Source: Hypomesus transpacificus | Taxonomy: Eukaryota; Chordata; Actinopteri; Osmeriformes; Osmeridae | Assembly (NCBI RefSeq): GCF_021917145.1 | Contig: NC_061067.1 | Span: 3,312,504 to 3,376,503 of the forward strand | Length of the DNA: 64,000 nt | Direction of reading: 5' to 3' | Shown here: in pieces, positions 37,492 to 51,132 of the stretch | Layout of the letters: each line of letters opens with the position of its first letter | Numbering within the stretch: position 1 is the stretch's first letter | The notes under the pieces: model-generated | Databases searched by the model: none | What the model was told of the DNA's origin: nothing | Seen by the model: only the letters and a program-made list of their open reading frames with translations | Made by a program: the position numbers and the translations under genes

Positions 37492-38554
37492 GGGGGACAG
37501 AGAGGAGGAGGACCGTGAAGGAGGGGTACAGTACCCCATCCCATCTGTTGCTTTAGTGAAGCAGGCTGGGGCTACTGCATTGGCCGCCCTCGCGTACATT
37601 TAGACAAGAGGCACAGCGTGCAAACATCAAGTCGTCAGAGCGGAATAACGCAGGCCGTCTCCTGACGGTGAGCAGGGGCCGGCCAGAGGAGAAACATTTG
37701 TACCATCTTCACCATGCTTGAAATATAGCAAGTGACAATCAGCGGACAGACACAGTAGGACCCAAGGCTGCGGATGTTATATGAGTCACAGTGCTGGGTC
37801 ACTGCCAGGCTTTACATTATGTTTCCTCATAGTTACCAGGACCACGTACACGCAAGAAACTGTTACTAGCTGCAGATTGTACACAAGCTATATACTGTAT
37901 CAAGAATCTTACCATTTAGTTTGCTTTCAACGTGTTTGTGTAGGTATGTTTTTGGTTTAGTGCGAGCTATGAAATGGCCTGTTCATACAGCCTCATGTAT
38001 GTCATTTTGTACCTCTTTCTCCCTTGTTAATTTCTATGTTTGTCGCAATTGAGATGCAGGACTCAATTAGTTTCATCTAGTGAGGTCTTTTCTTTCCTTT
38101 GTGCACTGGCAGATGAGGGAGCTGTCTTTGTTTGGCAGATTACACACGCATAAACTCTTTCACACGTTCACACAGTACATGCACACGTACAATCAACAAT
38201 GTACCATGCTTCCTATGCAGATTATTCTGGCCCCTCTAATCATCACACTTGTTTAGCTTGGTCATTGTTCCACTTCTCCTTTGTTTTCAACAAACAGATG
38301 GAGAGGAGACTGGAGTTGGTCTCGCTTACAGGGACATCTGAAGAAACATAGAGAGCAGGAAGGGTTAATGAGGTCTTTCTGATTGGCTGTCCTGGATTTA
38401 TAGCATCAGCTATAAGAAGCAAGACAATCAAATTCAACAGGGTAGGACACATCTTACCTGTTGCATGAACCCCCATGCAATTTTCTGATAACTATTTTAC
38501 ATTGAGTCTCATAACCTCTGAGCTAATAATATTGCATGCACTTGATTCTAAACA

Positions 38555-38654
38555 NNNNNNNNNNNNNNNNNNNNNNNNNNNNNNNNNNNNNNNNNNNNNN
38601 NNNNNNNNNNNNNNNNNNNNNNNNNNNNNNNNNNNNNNNNNNNNNNNNNNNNNN
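38555..38654. other. assembly gap, exactly 100 N
   Basis: 100 consecutive N. One hundred is the conventional placeholder for a scaffold gap of unknown size, so the true distance between the flanks cannot be read from the coordinates. Confidence 0.98.
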
Positions 38655-41140
<2,486 letters not shown>

Positions 41141-41259
41141 TCGTGGGACACCGAGCTGGAGAGGACGGCGGAGGAGTGGGCGGAGACGTGTTTATGGGAG
41201 CACGGGCCTGCCAGCCTCCTGCCTCAGATAGGACAGAACCTGGGGGCTCACTGGGGAAG
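41141..41259 (+). CDS. crispld1: crispld1 exon: CAP domain part 1
   Basis: 119 nt, acceptor gtctgcag, donor gtgtgc. It encodes [19 protein letters not shown] and [19 protein letters not shown]. It is the first exon visible and enters in phase 0. Confidence 0.95.
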
Positions 41260-44200
41260 GTGTGCCAGACACCACACACACCCAGCCCACTGAAACTAAA
41301 ACCACTCTGTTCTCACTTGACACGTTGTATACAGTTAGGAGTTGACTTCACGTTGAGTCTCACAGAACATAAACAACACATTCAAGATTGGCTCTGACTC
41401 TTTTTTATTTTTTACTCTGTCTCATCCTAGATTTCGTCCCCCCACGTTTCACGTCCAGGCGTGGTATGACGAGGTGAAAGACTTCTCCTTTCCCTACCCA
41501 CAGGAGTGTGACCCCTACTGCCCCTACAGATGCTCCGGTCCTGTCTGCACACACTATACACAGGTAACGTGTAGACTGTACCACTTCTTCTAAACATGGG
41601 GGTATCCAGTGTGTGCCTGGTTTACCGTGTTTTTCTTTGTTGTTAACTCTCTATCCTGTTTCCACAGCTGGTGTGGGCCACCAGCAATCGTATCGGCTGT
41701 GCCATCAACATGTGCTACAACATGAACGTTTGGGGTCAAATCTGGGCCAAAGCTGTCTACCTGGTTTGCAACTATCAGGCAAAGTACGTCTGTTAAGAAA
41801 TGGGTTTATTTTCCACTAAAGTTATTGTATACAGTTTCCACATTCTCAGAGAGTACATAGTAAACCAGCATTAAGACTTAAAATAAATCAAAATAAAGGG
41901 CATTTTTGCATATTGTCAGAGATAATGTGTTCCACTAACCTGTAATATCTGACTTGTACCTGTAGAGGTAACTGGTGGGGCCATACCCCCTACAAACATG
42001 GCACCCCATGCTCCGCCTGCCCGCCCAGCTATGGAGGAGGCTGCAAGGACAACCTCTGCTACAAATGTGTGTGTGGGTTTGTGTAAGGGAAAGCCCAATA
42101 GCCTGCTCTTTTCAGTCCGGCCCTGTAGCAAAACAGCAGCCCTGCGCTCTGAACCGAAACAGTTTCCTTCCCTTTCCTGCAGACGATGGCTCTGAATCCC
42201 GTACTCCGCAAGAGGAAACGGAGGAAAACAACTTCATTGAACAAGAGGAACCCCGAAACCCCCCGAAACCTCGGGCCCGGGCCCCCAAACCCAACCTCCC
42301 CCCGGCCACTACCACCAACCCCCGTTCTGAGAGTCTGGAAAGGAACGAGGTGGTCAGCACACAGCAGATGTGTAAGCGGCCATTTAAGTGTTTATTCTGG
42401 GTCCGGTTTCTTCTCAGCATGGGGGGGATACGGGTTCTGGTTTTTGAGGGTGGGATTGTTGGGCTTAGGAGCCGAAGGAGCAAAAAAGTGCTTTCTCCAA
42501 AAGCAGGTCAAAACCATGGAATTCTAAGAACCCATCCATCTCATACCAGTTATTGTTGATTAAGCAAAACGGGTAGCGAAAAAAACCTCTACGGAAATGT
42601 TTTGGTGCAATTTATTCAAAATTGCCTTGAAGTTCTGCAGGTTTTATCTGTCACGTCCTTAATTCACCCTGACAGTTTTTTCTCTCCAGCAGACTTAATA
42701 TTGCAAGTCACTCTTTAGAGCAGGGAGGAATGTCTTATTGTTCTGTTTCAGCAGAGATCTCCTGTGTGTGTTTGCTCTTGGCTTGCAGAGTAAAGAGCGG
42801 GCGGGGGGCACGGGAGAGCAGGGGTTTGTGGTTTTTAGATGGCTTCCTCTCTCCTGAGCAGGAGGCCAGGCTGAGGCCTGATCCCCGACTGACCACCCTG
42901 CTCAGCCCTGCGTCAGGAATGCTTCATTCTGGAAGCATCAAAAGAAACACCCCCCCGATAATCCACCTCAAGGCTCCCTATAGTGGTGCCCATGCTTCAG
43001 AGAGGTGCTACTCCACATGCTGTGGACATGCACGGCATGCTGTCTCGTGCTAGGCTAACAGCTCTGTGTGTGTTTATGTGTCTGTTTGTGTGTGTTTATG
43101 TGTCTGTTTGTGTGTGTTTATGTGTCTGTTTGTGTGTGTTTATGTGTCTGTTTGTGTGTGTTTATGTGTCTGTTTGTGTGTGTTTATGTGTCTGTTTGTG
43201 TGTGTTTATGTGTCTGTTTGTGTGTGTTTATGTGTCTGTTTGTGTGTGGGTTTGTGTCTCTGTGCAATTCAGCTCAACTTGTGACCTGTGATACTAAACT
43301 ACGAGATCAATGCAAAGGAACGACCTGTAACAGGTAATGTAATCATTTACTCACGCTCATCGACCTTTGAACAGCCAAAATCCATTGTTTTCCATAATTT
43401 TTTGAATGAATGTGACACCAACACATTGCTATTTGTCTACAGGTATGAGTGCCCAGCTGGCTGTATTGATAGCAGAGGGAAAGTAGTGGGGACAGTTCAC
43501 TATGAGATGGTGAGTGCTACAGAGACAGATATTATTCATCTGTGTCCACTCAATTCAAACGGAAAATTGAATGAATACAATTTTGTTTGAATTGGATTTG
43601 ATTCGAAGCAATCGAGTATCTGCAGAGCAGGCCTCCATGCCGGCGTCATAGACAACGATGGAGGATGGTTGGATGTGACAAGACAAGGGAGAAAGGAGTT
43701 CTTCATCAAATCCAACAAAAATGGTGTCCAGTCCCTCGGGTAAGGTCATGTTGATGATCTGTAGATGTGAGGTGAGATGCTATTTGATATCCTTCCAGAT
43801 CTTGACTGACCTTGTGTGCTCTTTCACAGGAAGTACCAGAGTGCCAATGCCTTTATTGTTGACAGAGTAACAGGTCAGTTTGGCCGTGTCATCTTTTTCA
43901 TCAGTTACACTAAAGAAGTCATCGTGTTGGTGTCTCACTTGAATCTTCTGTGAATCATGTATTGTCTGTCATCCCCTCTCTAGTTAAAGCCATTAACTGT
44001 GAGACGACCGTAGCACAGTTGTGTTCCTATCAGAAGCCTGTGAAGCATTGTCCAAGGTACTGTTCAACCTTGAGTCTCTCCCCCTTTCTACTTTCTCTCT
44101 TTGATACAGATTTAGCCTGATTCTGACTTAGCCTGACTCTTTTCAGACTGTACTGCCCCAGTAACTGCATGGAAGAGAACCCTCACATATCACGGGTCAT

Positions 44201-45223
44201 CGGTACCAGAACATACTCAGATGTAAGTCACCAGGTCTTATAAATATATACAAAAAATGAAGCCCAGATTCGATGTGAAATGACGCGACCTTTGTAATGG
44301 ATACAAAATTGGAACGGATGTGAGATTCTGAAATGCAGTTGTCTACTCTGTTCTCTGTGGCGTCGGGGTCTCCAGACATCCAGCATATGCCGGTCAGCGG
44401 TGCATGCAGGGGTGCTCAGGAACGATGTGGGTGGCTACATCGACGTGATGCCGGTGGACAAGCGGAAACAGTACATCGCCTCGTACCAAAACGGCATTTT
44501 CTCCGAGAGGTACAGCTAGATGGCTAATCCCTCAGTTTACTGGCTAATCTGGCCATGGTGTCTAGCACTCGTCAGCACGTTAAACCAGTCAGGGAGGAGA
44601 GAGAGTCAGGGAGTCTGAGAGAGAGTCAGGGAGGAGAGAGAGTCAGGGAGTCTGAGAGAGTCAGGGAGGAGAGAGAGTCAGGGAGTCTGAGAGAGTCAGG
44701 GAGTCTGAGAGAGAGTCAGGGAGTCTGAGAGAGAGTCAGGGAGTCTGAGAGAGGGAAATGCTGAGAGGAAGAATTGAAAGTATTCTTCATCATAGTGGGT
44801 AGTCAGTATCAAATACTCAAAAAGTCTAAATGATCTGTTTCTGTTTCTCTATGTGTGCTGGTTTGGATTCATGGCAGGAGCCTTTGTGTTTGTGTCTGTC
44901 TATCATCTATTTGTTTTTCAATCATCCCTTCATTCATGTCACTTATGAACGCCAGCAATTGAAGAGCGCCAGAACCCAACTGTTTGAGTTGTATCTGTCA
45001 TCTGTGCGTTTGTACTAACTTGACGTGGACATCTTTCTTTGAACCACTGAAGTCTGATCTCACCTGACTGTGTCTTTCATCCTCGCGTCTGAACAGTGGC
45101 AGAACGTGTTCTGTTCCTGACGCGTGCCACACCCTGCCTGACCCTCTGGATGTGTTTTCTCCATCCTCCAGCCTGCAGAACCCCCCAGGAGGAAAGGCCT
45201 TCCAGCTCTTCGCAGTGATCTGA
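41141..45223 (+). CDS. crispld1: crispld1, cysteine-rich secretory protein LCCL-domain 1, 3' part (13 exons)
   Basis: Secreted CAP-superfamily protein with two LCCL domains; the human relatives have roles in craniofacial and heart development. Coding exons: 41141-41259, 41431-41563, 41668-41783, 41966-42066, 42183-42371, 43273-43333, 43443-43509, 43609-43739, 43830-43873, 43984-44056, 44147-44222, 44376-44509, 45172-45223. The sum is 1296 nt, 431 residues and stop; every junction keeps frame. Landmarks: CAP domain ([16 protein letters not shown], signature [30 protein letters not shown]), cysteine-rich hinge, a 63-codon linker, LCCL1 ([21 protein letters not shown]), LCCL2 ([13 protein letters not shown]) and the end [16 protein letters not shown]. 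This end, with [14 protein letters not shown] residues, fits CRISPLD1 better than CRISPLD2. About 85 N-terminal residues (signal peptide and start of CAP) are missing and should lie toward or in the N gap. Confidence 0.95.
41431..41563 (+). CDS. crispld1: crispld1 exon: CAP domain part 2
   Basis: 133 nt, acceptor catcctag. It encodes [18 protein letters not shown] through [11 protein letters not shown], the start of CAP signature 1. Confidence 0.96.
41668..41783 (+). CDS. crispld1: crispld1 exon: CAP signatures
   Basis: 116 nt, acceptor tttccacag, donor gtacgt. It encodes [19 protein letters not shown] and [14 protein letters not shown], completing CAP signatures 1 and 2. Confidence 0.96.
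41966..42066 (+). CDS. crispld1: crispld1 exon: cysteine-rich hinge
   Basis: 101 nt, acceptor cctgtag, donor gtgtgt. It encodes [19 protein letters not shown] and [11 protein letters not shown], the cysteine-rich segment after the CAP domain. Confidence 0.92.
42183..42371 (+). CDS. crispld1: crispld1 exon: Pro-rich linker
   Basis: 189 nt, acceptor tttcctgcag, donor gtaagc. It encodes [17 protein letters not shown], a Pro/Arg-rich stretch, then [10 protein letters not shown]. The linker is more Pro-rich than in mammals; the flanking QQM-S residues are conserved. Confidence 0.92.
43063..43246 (+). repeat. 22-bp minisatellite, about 8 copies
   Basis: The unit tctgtttgtgtgtgtttatg plus tg is repeated almost perfectly. 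It lies in a crispld1 intron close to the LCCL1 acceptor. Cys/Val-rich reading frames across it are artefacts. Confidence 0.95.
43273..43333 (+). CDS. crispld1: crispld1 exon: LCCL1 start
   Basis: 61 nt, acceptor caattcag, donor gtaatg. It encodes [20 protein letters not shown]. It begins about 25 bases after a 22-bp minisatellite array. Confidence 0.95.
43443..43509 (+). CDS. crispld1: crispld1 exon: LCCL1
   Basis: 67 nt, acceptor gtctacag, donor gtgagt. It encodes [20 protein letters not shown] and EM, the signature YECPAGC of LCCL1. Confidence 0.96.
43609..43739 (+). CDS. crispld1: crispld1 exon: LCCL1 core
   Basis: 131 nt, acceptor attcgaag (weak pyrimidine tract), donor gtaagg. It encodes [19 protein letters not shown] and [16 protein letters not shown]. 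Confidence 0.94.
43830..43873 (+). CDS. crispld1: crispld1 exon: LCCL1 end
   Basis: 44 nt, acceptor tttcacag, donor gtcagt. It encodes [14 protein letters not shown]. Confidence 0.93.
43984..44056 (+). CDS. crispld1: crispld1 exon: inter-LCCL / LCCL2 start
   Basis: 73 nt, acceptor ctctctag, donor gtactg. It encodes [18 protein letters not shown] and PVKHCPR. Confidence 0.94.
44147..44222 (+). CDS. crispld1: crispld1 exon: LCCL2
   Basis: 76 nt, acceptor ttttcag, donor gtaagt. It encodes [19 protein letters not shown] and TRTYSD, with the LCCL-type YCPSNC. Confidence 0.95.
44376..44509 (+). CDS. crispld1: crispld1 exon: LCCL2 core
   Basis: 134 nt, acceptor tctccag, donor gtacag. It encodes [20 protein letters not shown], then [19 protein letters not shown]. 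Confidence 0.95.
44587..44753 (+). repeat. purine-rich minisatellite in crispld1 intron
   Basis: Alternating blocks of gagagagtcagggag plus either gagagag or tctgagag form a higher-order tandem. The strand is almost wholly purine except for TC and TCTG. Confidence 0.9.
45172..45223 (+). CDS. crispld1: crispld1 last coding exon
   Basis: Acceptor catcctccag, then [16 protein letters not shown] and TGA at 45221-45223. The 3'UTR follows, with AATAAA at 45604-45609 and another at 46123-46128. Confidence 0.95.
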
Positions 45224-46130
45224 GCACTGCTACAGGGCAGACTGGCCAAACACACCAAGCACGTGGATGTTTATCAGGCAGTCCTCCGGCCCGCCGTCTG
45301 TTTCCTGGGGTGTTGCGTTAGGCTTCGCCGACCTTGCCGTCGTTGCCTGCAGATCGTCTCCACGGCAACGAAAAAAACGAGAAAGGAAACTTGACACACT
45401 CAAACGCAGAGCTAGGGATGGGCTATGGGTAGGTGTTTCTATGCTCCTACTTAGATGCTGTCTCGATAGGGAAAATGGTATAAACTGTAAATATATTTTA
45501 TACCTTCATTATATGTTATGTTGCACATACTGTAAGTGGATCTTGTCTCTTTGACAAATTGACAGAAAATGTAAAAAGGATACAGTAGTCGGCACTTAAA
45601 GATAATAAACCATATTATTTGCTGTTCTTTTTCATCTCTTTGTTGTTTTTAGAGCATGTTCCGTTAAACTTTTTCAAGTTAGGCACATGTTACTGGTGCT
45701 CTGGAGTATTCTGATGTTGTGGTTGTCCTTTTAAAGAATACAGGTGGTGCACATTACGATGCATTTATTTTTGTATTGAGTTTTTATATTGCATTATGGG
45801 TAGTTGAGTCAAGGAATGCTGCTATAATTTTGCTGTGTCATTATTCCTATAGAGATGTTATGACTTTGTAAGATAATGTTTATCAGAGGTTGAGCTCCCT
45901 GCTGGTCGGGAAGTCAGAAACATCCAGAACATCCAGAAACTTTATTCTCCCATCATGCTTGAGTTCTTGCTTTGTGTTCACCTGTTTCTCACTCAGTAAT
46001 CCCAACATCGTAATTGTTCCGGTTATCAATGTCACATAACGGGACTTTGTTTACGGTGCTTGTAAAGATAAATACAATTTAGCATTGTTGGTAATACGTT
46101 TTTTTGTGTGATTGGACTGTGAAATAAAGA
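45224..46130 (+). other. crispld1: crispld1 3'UTR with two candidate poly(A) signals
   Basis: Noncoding sequence after the stop. AATAAA hexamers on the plus strand at 45604-45609 and 46123-46128 mark a short and a long 3'UTR. Confidence 0.6.
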
Positions 46131-48138
46131 CCAGCCTATCGAACAACAAGTACAACTTAGTTACAGTACATGGGTATATAAAGCCTTCATCTGACCTTTA
46201 GCTGTACTGTACTGTATACACACTAAATGGTTTGTGACACAAAACTAGAACACACAACATTCAAGGGTGCTACTTATAATGTAATCATGCCTACTACCCG
46301 CATGTTAAATCAGAATATATTGTTTCTGGTGACCTTGATATTTGTGTGGTAGACAATAAAACTTTATTTATGAAACAGCTCTTTTCAACAACTTGTTTTC
46401 AACATCATCATGCATAATGGAAAAACATAATTTGCCATGTGGTCTTTGTACATGCATTTTCCCTACCTCAATTTGTTAGAGAAAATCTGTTCATTTTGCA
46501 ATAAAACATTTCAACTATTTGTCTTTTGTGTCATATTTAAGGAATCCTTACTCCTTTTTTCCAGGGAATTTGGCAAATTATTAAATACAACACAACCAAG
46601 TTCCCTCGTGATTTTGACTGTAATACAGTTCATGTTATCCCTGAACAGCCAACATTCTGATGTTTTGTGGTTCTTTGGCTGGGATCCTTTTGATATTTCT
46701 CTACTGTCTCACAGAAATGTTTCTCGTTTAGTAAGTAAAGTAATGTAACTTAGTAGTACTAACTGGAACTTGAGCTTCTTGAACAAGGACCATGGCCCTT
46801 ACCGGGTCCAGCAGGTTAGACTCTTCGATGATTGGAAAAACACCTCCAGAGGTCCTGGTCTAGTTCACTGCTCCTCCACACAGAAGGAAAGTGTTTCCTT
46901 TCATCCCTTTGTTTCTCCCCGTGACGAGCCAGTCACTGGGGAGATGAGTGGTCACCCCTCGTCTCACTCAAGGCTGGAGGTGGGGCAGCCTGGCCGCGGC
47001 GTGTTGATGTCTGGTTGCAATACAGCACCCGCTGACTGGAGGGGCCAGTGGGTTAGGATTCAAGCTGCTGGCTGTACTTACAGAATGGGGGAAGTGTAAC
47101 CAAAGCGGTACTACAGGGTTGGTTTATGATGTGATGCACATGCCGCTACTGGCCCCACAAAACCAGGGTGATGGGATGAAAGAAAATTAAAAGATGATTT
47201 CACAAAAATGTTCTTTGCCACAAAGTGGGAAACGGGTTCAATAGGACTAATGTTTTTGCTTCATACAGGACAAAGCATTCTGATCCTTACACTGAATGTT
47301 AGACCACTTAGTCGGCGCACTGGCTTTGAACCAGAAGGGGCAGACAAAGACTGGAATTGTGTGCGTGTGTGTGGTTGCATGCATGTGTGTGAATGAGTGT
47401 GTGAGTGAGAGAGAGGCCTTGGAGATACTATCTATGGACATAATGTTTGTATTGAATCTTCTCACAATAAGTGAATCAGCTATCCAGGAAAAATGATGAG
47501 GAAGAAAAAAATGAAGAAGGGGGTAGAAGGTGATGCTCCCGTAGAGAAAGCCTCCCTCCATGGAATAAAAGCTCTTTATCCTGTTTTAGTAGAGTTTTTA
47601 AAGATATGTGGCATGAGCATAAAACTAAAAATGATCCTGGAAGTCACTGCCAGGACTGTCCACAATCGATCTTGTAGCGTCTCATAAAGGTGAATGACAA
47701 CGCCTGGCTAAAGCCTGATTTATAAATTATTCCTTGTGTTCAGACTCCAGACGTTAATTTGGTTTAGCTGGAGGTGTGAAGTGTGACACACACACACTGA
47801 GAACCCAATGGAGGAACAGACATACATACACACATGACGAAGAGAAAGATAGATGGACGCATGACTGCACAGCCAGACTGACACAGAGGAGAGAGACAGT
47901 GGGGGACAGGGTGTTGAGAGATGGATGAAAGACAAGCTCAAATGCGACAGAGTTGTTTTGATGTTGTTATTGTTTACGTAAGATGAGAATGTTCTTCTTT
48001 TCGAAACAGTCATTTCTCTGCTCGTTTCTCCTCAGCTGCAGTCTGACCTGCTCTAAGTATAACGCTGCATGGTAGCAGGCTGTTAGCAGCCTGGAAGACT
48101 GTGTGCAGCATGTCTAATATATCTGAGGAGAGACAGAG

Positions 48139-48204
48139 AGATAGAGAAAAACAGGGGGAGTGAGAGAGAGAGAGGTAGGGAGAGAGTGAGAGAGTGAGAG
48201 AGGT

Positions 48205-48240
<36 letters not shown>

Positions 48241-48330
48241 GGAGAGAGAGGGGGAAGGATGGGGAGAGAGAAAGAGAGAGGGAGAATGAAAGGGGGAGAG
48301 AAAGTGAGAGTGAGAGAGAGAAAGAGATTG
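48139..48330 (+). repeat. AG-rich low-complexity tract
   Basis: Purine-only dinucleotide and imperfect AG/GGGA repeats over nearly 200 bases. Confidence 0.9.
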
Positions 48331-50944
48331 GGTGTTGTGCGTGTGTGCCATGCATGTGTGTGTGAGTGGCAGTGTTAGTGAGTGTGTGACTACACGTGTG
48401 TATTCTTTGCGGGCCCTGCACACACTGGAAGTGTTCCCGCTTTCCTTGACTCTAATGTTTGTTGATGTTATATGTGGCCTCCTACACCACATTCAGACAG
48501 TGGGGATGCAGTCTCAGAGCTCGTCAACACAGAGGTGAGTTATGGCTACCTGTTGTAACGTCTGTGTTTCTTCTTTTCATAGCTTTACTTTGGCAGATGA
48601 ACTAAACATAAAAATTTGACGGGGTGAGTTTTTTCTACCATGATCCAAAAATATGACATATACACACTGAACGGTTTCTCGCTTAAGAAGCAACTTTGGC
48701 AAGTTGACTTATAAACTTTTGAGTTATTTTGGGTTCTCTTTATGTTCTTGAAACAACACTTTGACAAATTGAAAGACGTTTGATTTTGAATCGCTGTTCA
48801 TTACCCACCGACTCTACTTTTGACTACTGAAACACTACGCACCTGTTTTACTGGTGGATATGAAACTTTGTTAGGTTCATTGAGTTTCTGAAAACTGGGC
48901 CATGAAGGTAGGGTCTTATGAGATCAAAAGCAGAACAGATATTAGATTTGCGTGGATAAATCATTTTATATAAAAAGTATACAGACGGATGATTGATCTT
49001 CACACTTCAGGTGGAATTTAGGATAAAGTCTCAGATGTGTGTGTGTTTCTGTGTCTGTCACTCTCTACCACTTTCTTTGAGTGTGTGCATGTGTGCATAT
49101 GAGTGTGTGTGTATATGAGTATGTGTTTGTTTGTGTGTACAGTTTGTGTGAGTGTGCCGCATGCACATGTACCGCGTTTGTATTTTTTGGCTAAAATCTT
49201 AGTGCTGAGGCTTCTAGAAAACCAAACTTTTCCACCTTGAAATACTTCCACCACCACTGACACAAAAGGCTGTTTGTGACCTTATACCACAGTGGGTCGT
49301 AAACTACAGCTTGTCGATTAACCACAACAATGTTGCATTCAAATTATATTGTAAACTGTTCTAAAGGAGAACACGTGCTGAGGTTCCGAGGAGTTCTTAC
49401 GTAGGGTCCTTATTCCAAAGTGTTAGCAGCAAGGGTGCCCCTAGCACTGGCAGAACACTGCCCAGGAATGTGTATGATCCTTGCTTTTGTGTGTAATGTG
49501 AGCCAAAGTGCTGTAAGCACAGGTCATGGAGCCAAACAGTATGGTCTGAGCCTTGGGTATGGAGGGAGTGGACTGCGCTCAGCCTGGCCCTCTATGGTCC
49601 TTGTGGTTAACTGCAGTTGGCTTTAACCAATCAAATGCCTTCTCGGCGTTCCATTCCAAGACAAATAAATGAGTCTTTTCTGCTGTGTGACTAAGAGAAA
49701 AGGTTTCTTTGTTCAGCAGACACATTTTTTTTCCCCCTTGAAAGTCTTGCTGAAAGATTATTTCCTTTGTAGCTACATAATCAGGTGAGGGTAGTTAGGG
49801 ATTAGGCAGAAATGGCAAGTTACTACGGATGAAATACAAATCTAATACACATGCAGCATTAACTAGTTATGGTAGCCCTATACAGTACATACTGTACAAC
49901 ACACACACCAATGCAGATGCCAAGACATAGATGACACACACCGCTTGATTCATGTTTCCGTAGTAACCAAGGACTCGCGTCACAAATGTCTTGTCCACTA
50001 TGTGGTCACGTAAGAGACTGAGGGCTCCAGACGCCCTCACATATTTCATTCGCAGGAATGGTATTGAAGCTAATGTAGCATTCGCTAAATGGACGTCAGT
50101 GGAGCCATTATGTGCACTGGATGCAGATGTGCAGCACGTGTCAAATCTTCTTAAAACAAGCAAACTGGAATAGCGAGAATCCAACTTGGAGTATCACGGC
50201 AGGAAAGGAGGTGAGCCTACAGATATACAGTACACCGGGGTTGCAGAAAGTCCACCACTTTGCTTTCCATTACATCTACAGATAATCAATCATTCATTGA
50301 TCTCCAGAAACCAATGGAGGCACTCTGGATTAGACGTAACTCTGGATTCTAACTAGCAGAATTACAGTTAATATCCTGTATATCGAGAGGTGGGGCCAGT
50401 GTCTTATGAATCGTACTGATCAGTGTAACAACATCGCTAAATGGGAGGTACACCTTCAAAGCTAGAGCTGTTTTGGACTGAGAACGGAGAAGTGAGTTCT
50501 TCCCAGACTGGGATGTGGGTCAGAGGAGACTGTGATAATACACGTCTGGAAGGTTGGTGTCTGCCTTCATGGACAGAGTTCCACATCACAGAGGAAATGG
50601 CTCCCACATTCAAGACGTTTGTTCTATTCGAGGCACAATCAGTAAGGAAGCCAGAACAAACACTTGTTTGCAACAGAGAGGACCATTAATAAGTGCTGAG
50701 ACTGGGTACCGGGCATGAAAGGCCAAACAACACAGCAAGCCCATGGTTGGAATCATGCATTAACTATAAATTCATGCATGATAGATAAAGCACACCCCTT
50801 TCGATAATAAACGTAAATATTATTGTCTCCATGTTAAGAGAGGAAGTTTGGGATGGCTGGGAAGGAATCAGCAGTTGATAAAAGAAGACACATTGAGAAC
50901 AGAAACAGAAAGAAGACTAGAGATCACAGTAAAACACAGTAGGG

Positions 50945-51132
50945 AGTCAGATGGCTGAGCGGTGAGGGAGTCGGGCTAGTAATCAGAAGGTTACCGGATC
51001 GATTCCCCGCCGGGTCAAATGATGTTGTGTCCTTGGGCAAGGCACTTCACCTTACTTGCCTCGGGGAGAATGTCCCTGTACTTACTGTAAGTCGCTCTGG
51101 ATAAGAGCGTCTGCTAAATGACTAAAATGTAA
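50945..51132 (+). mobile_element. tRNA-derived SINE (V-SINE-like), copy 3
   Basis: The best preserved copy: gtcagatggctgagcggtg head, agtaatcagaaggttaccgg, core gtgtccttgggcaaggcact, ctgtaagtcgctctggataa, then gagcgtctgctaaatgacta. Confidence 0.92.

Larger units (their letters stand above)
34740..38554 (-). other. jph1: jph1 intron (up to assembly gap)
   Basis: No MORN-repeat coding sequence (YxGxWxxGxxHGxG) appears on the minus strand. It holds a reversed V-SINE (35829-36023), a CA tract (37266-37310) and a 34-base G run (37457-37490). Confidence 0.65.

Noticed and set aside
42060..42182. Coding continuous through 41975-42559
   Set aside because: An open frame spans the intron by chance, but a GT donor after 42066 and an acceptor before 42183 restore the family sequence, and the intervening residues have no homolog.
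43063..43337. Cys/Val/Leu-rich open frames and a CRISPR-like regular array
   Set aside because: Translations of the 22-bp minisatellite. The array has no spacers: the units are directly contiguous, so it is not a CRISPR.
41141..45223. Assignment as pi15 or crispld2
   Set aside because: pi15 lacks LCCL domains, which are present here; the C-terminal residues and the linkage with jph1/eloc/stau2 favour crispld1 over crispld2.
48010..48492. 160-codon Ser/Leu-rich minus-strand open frame
   Set aside because: Translation of an AG-rich tract; no initiation context or domain.
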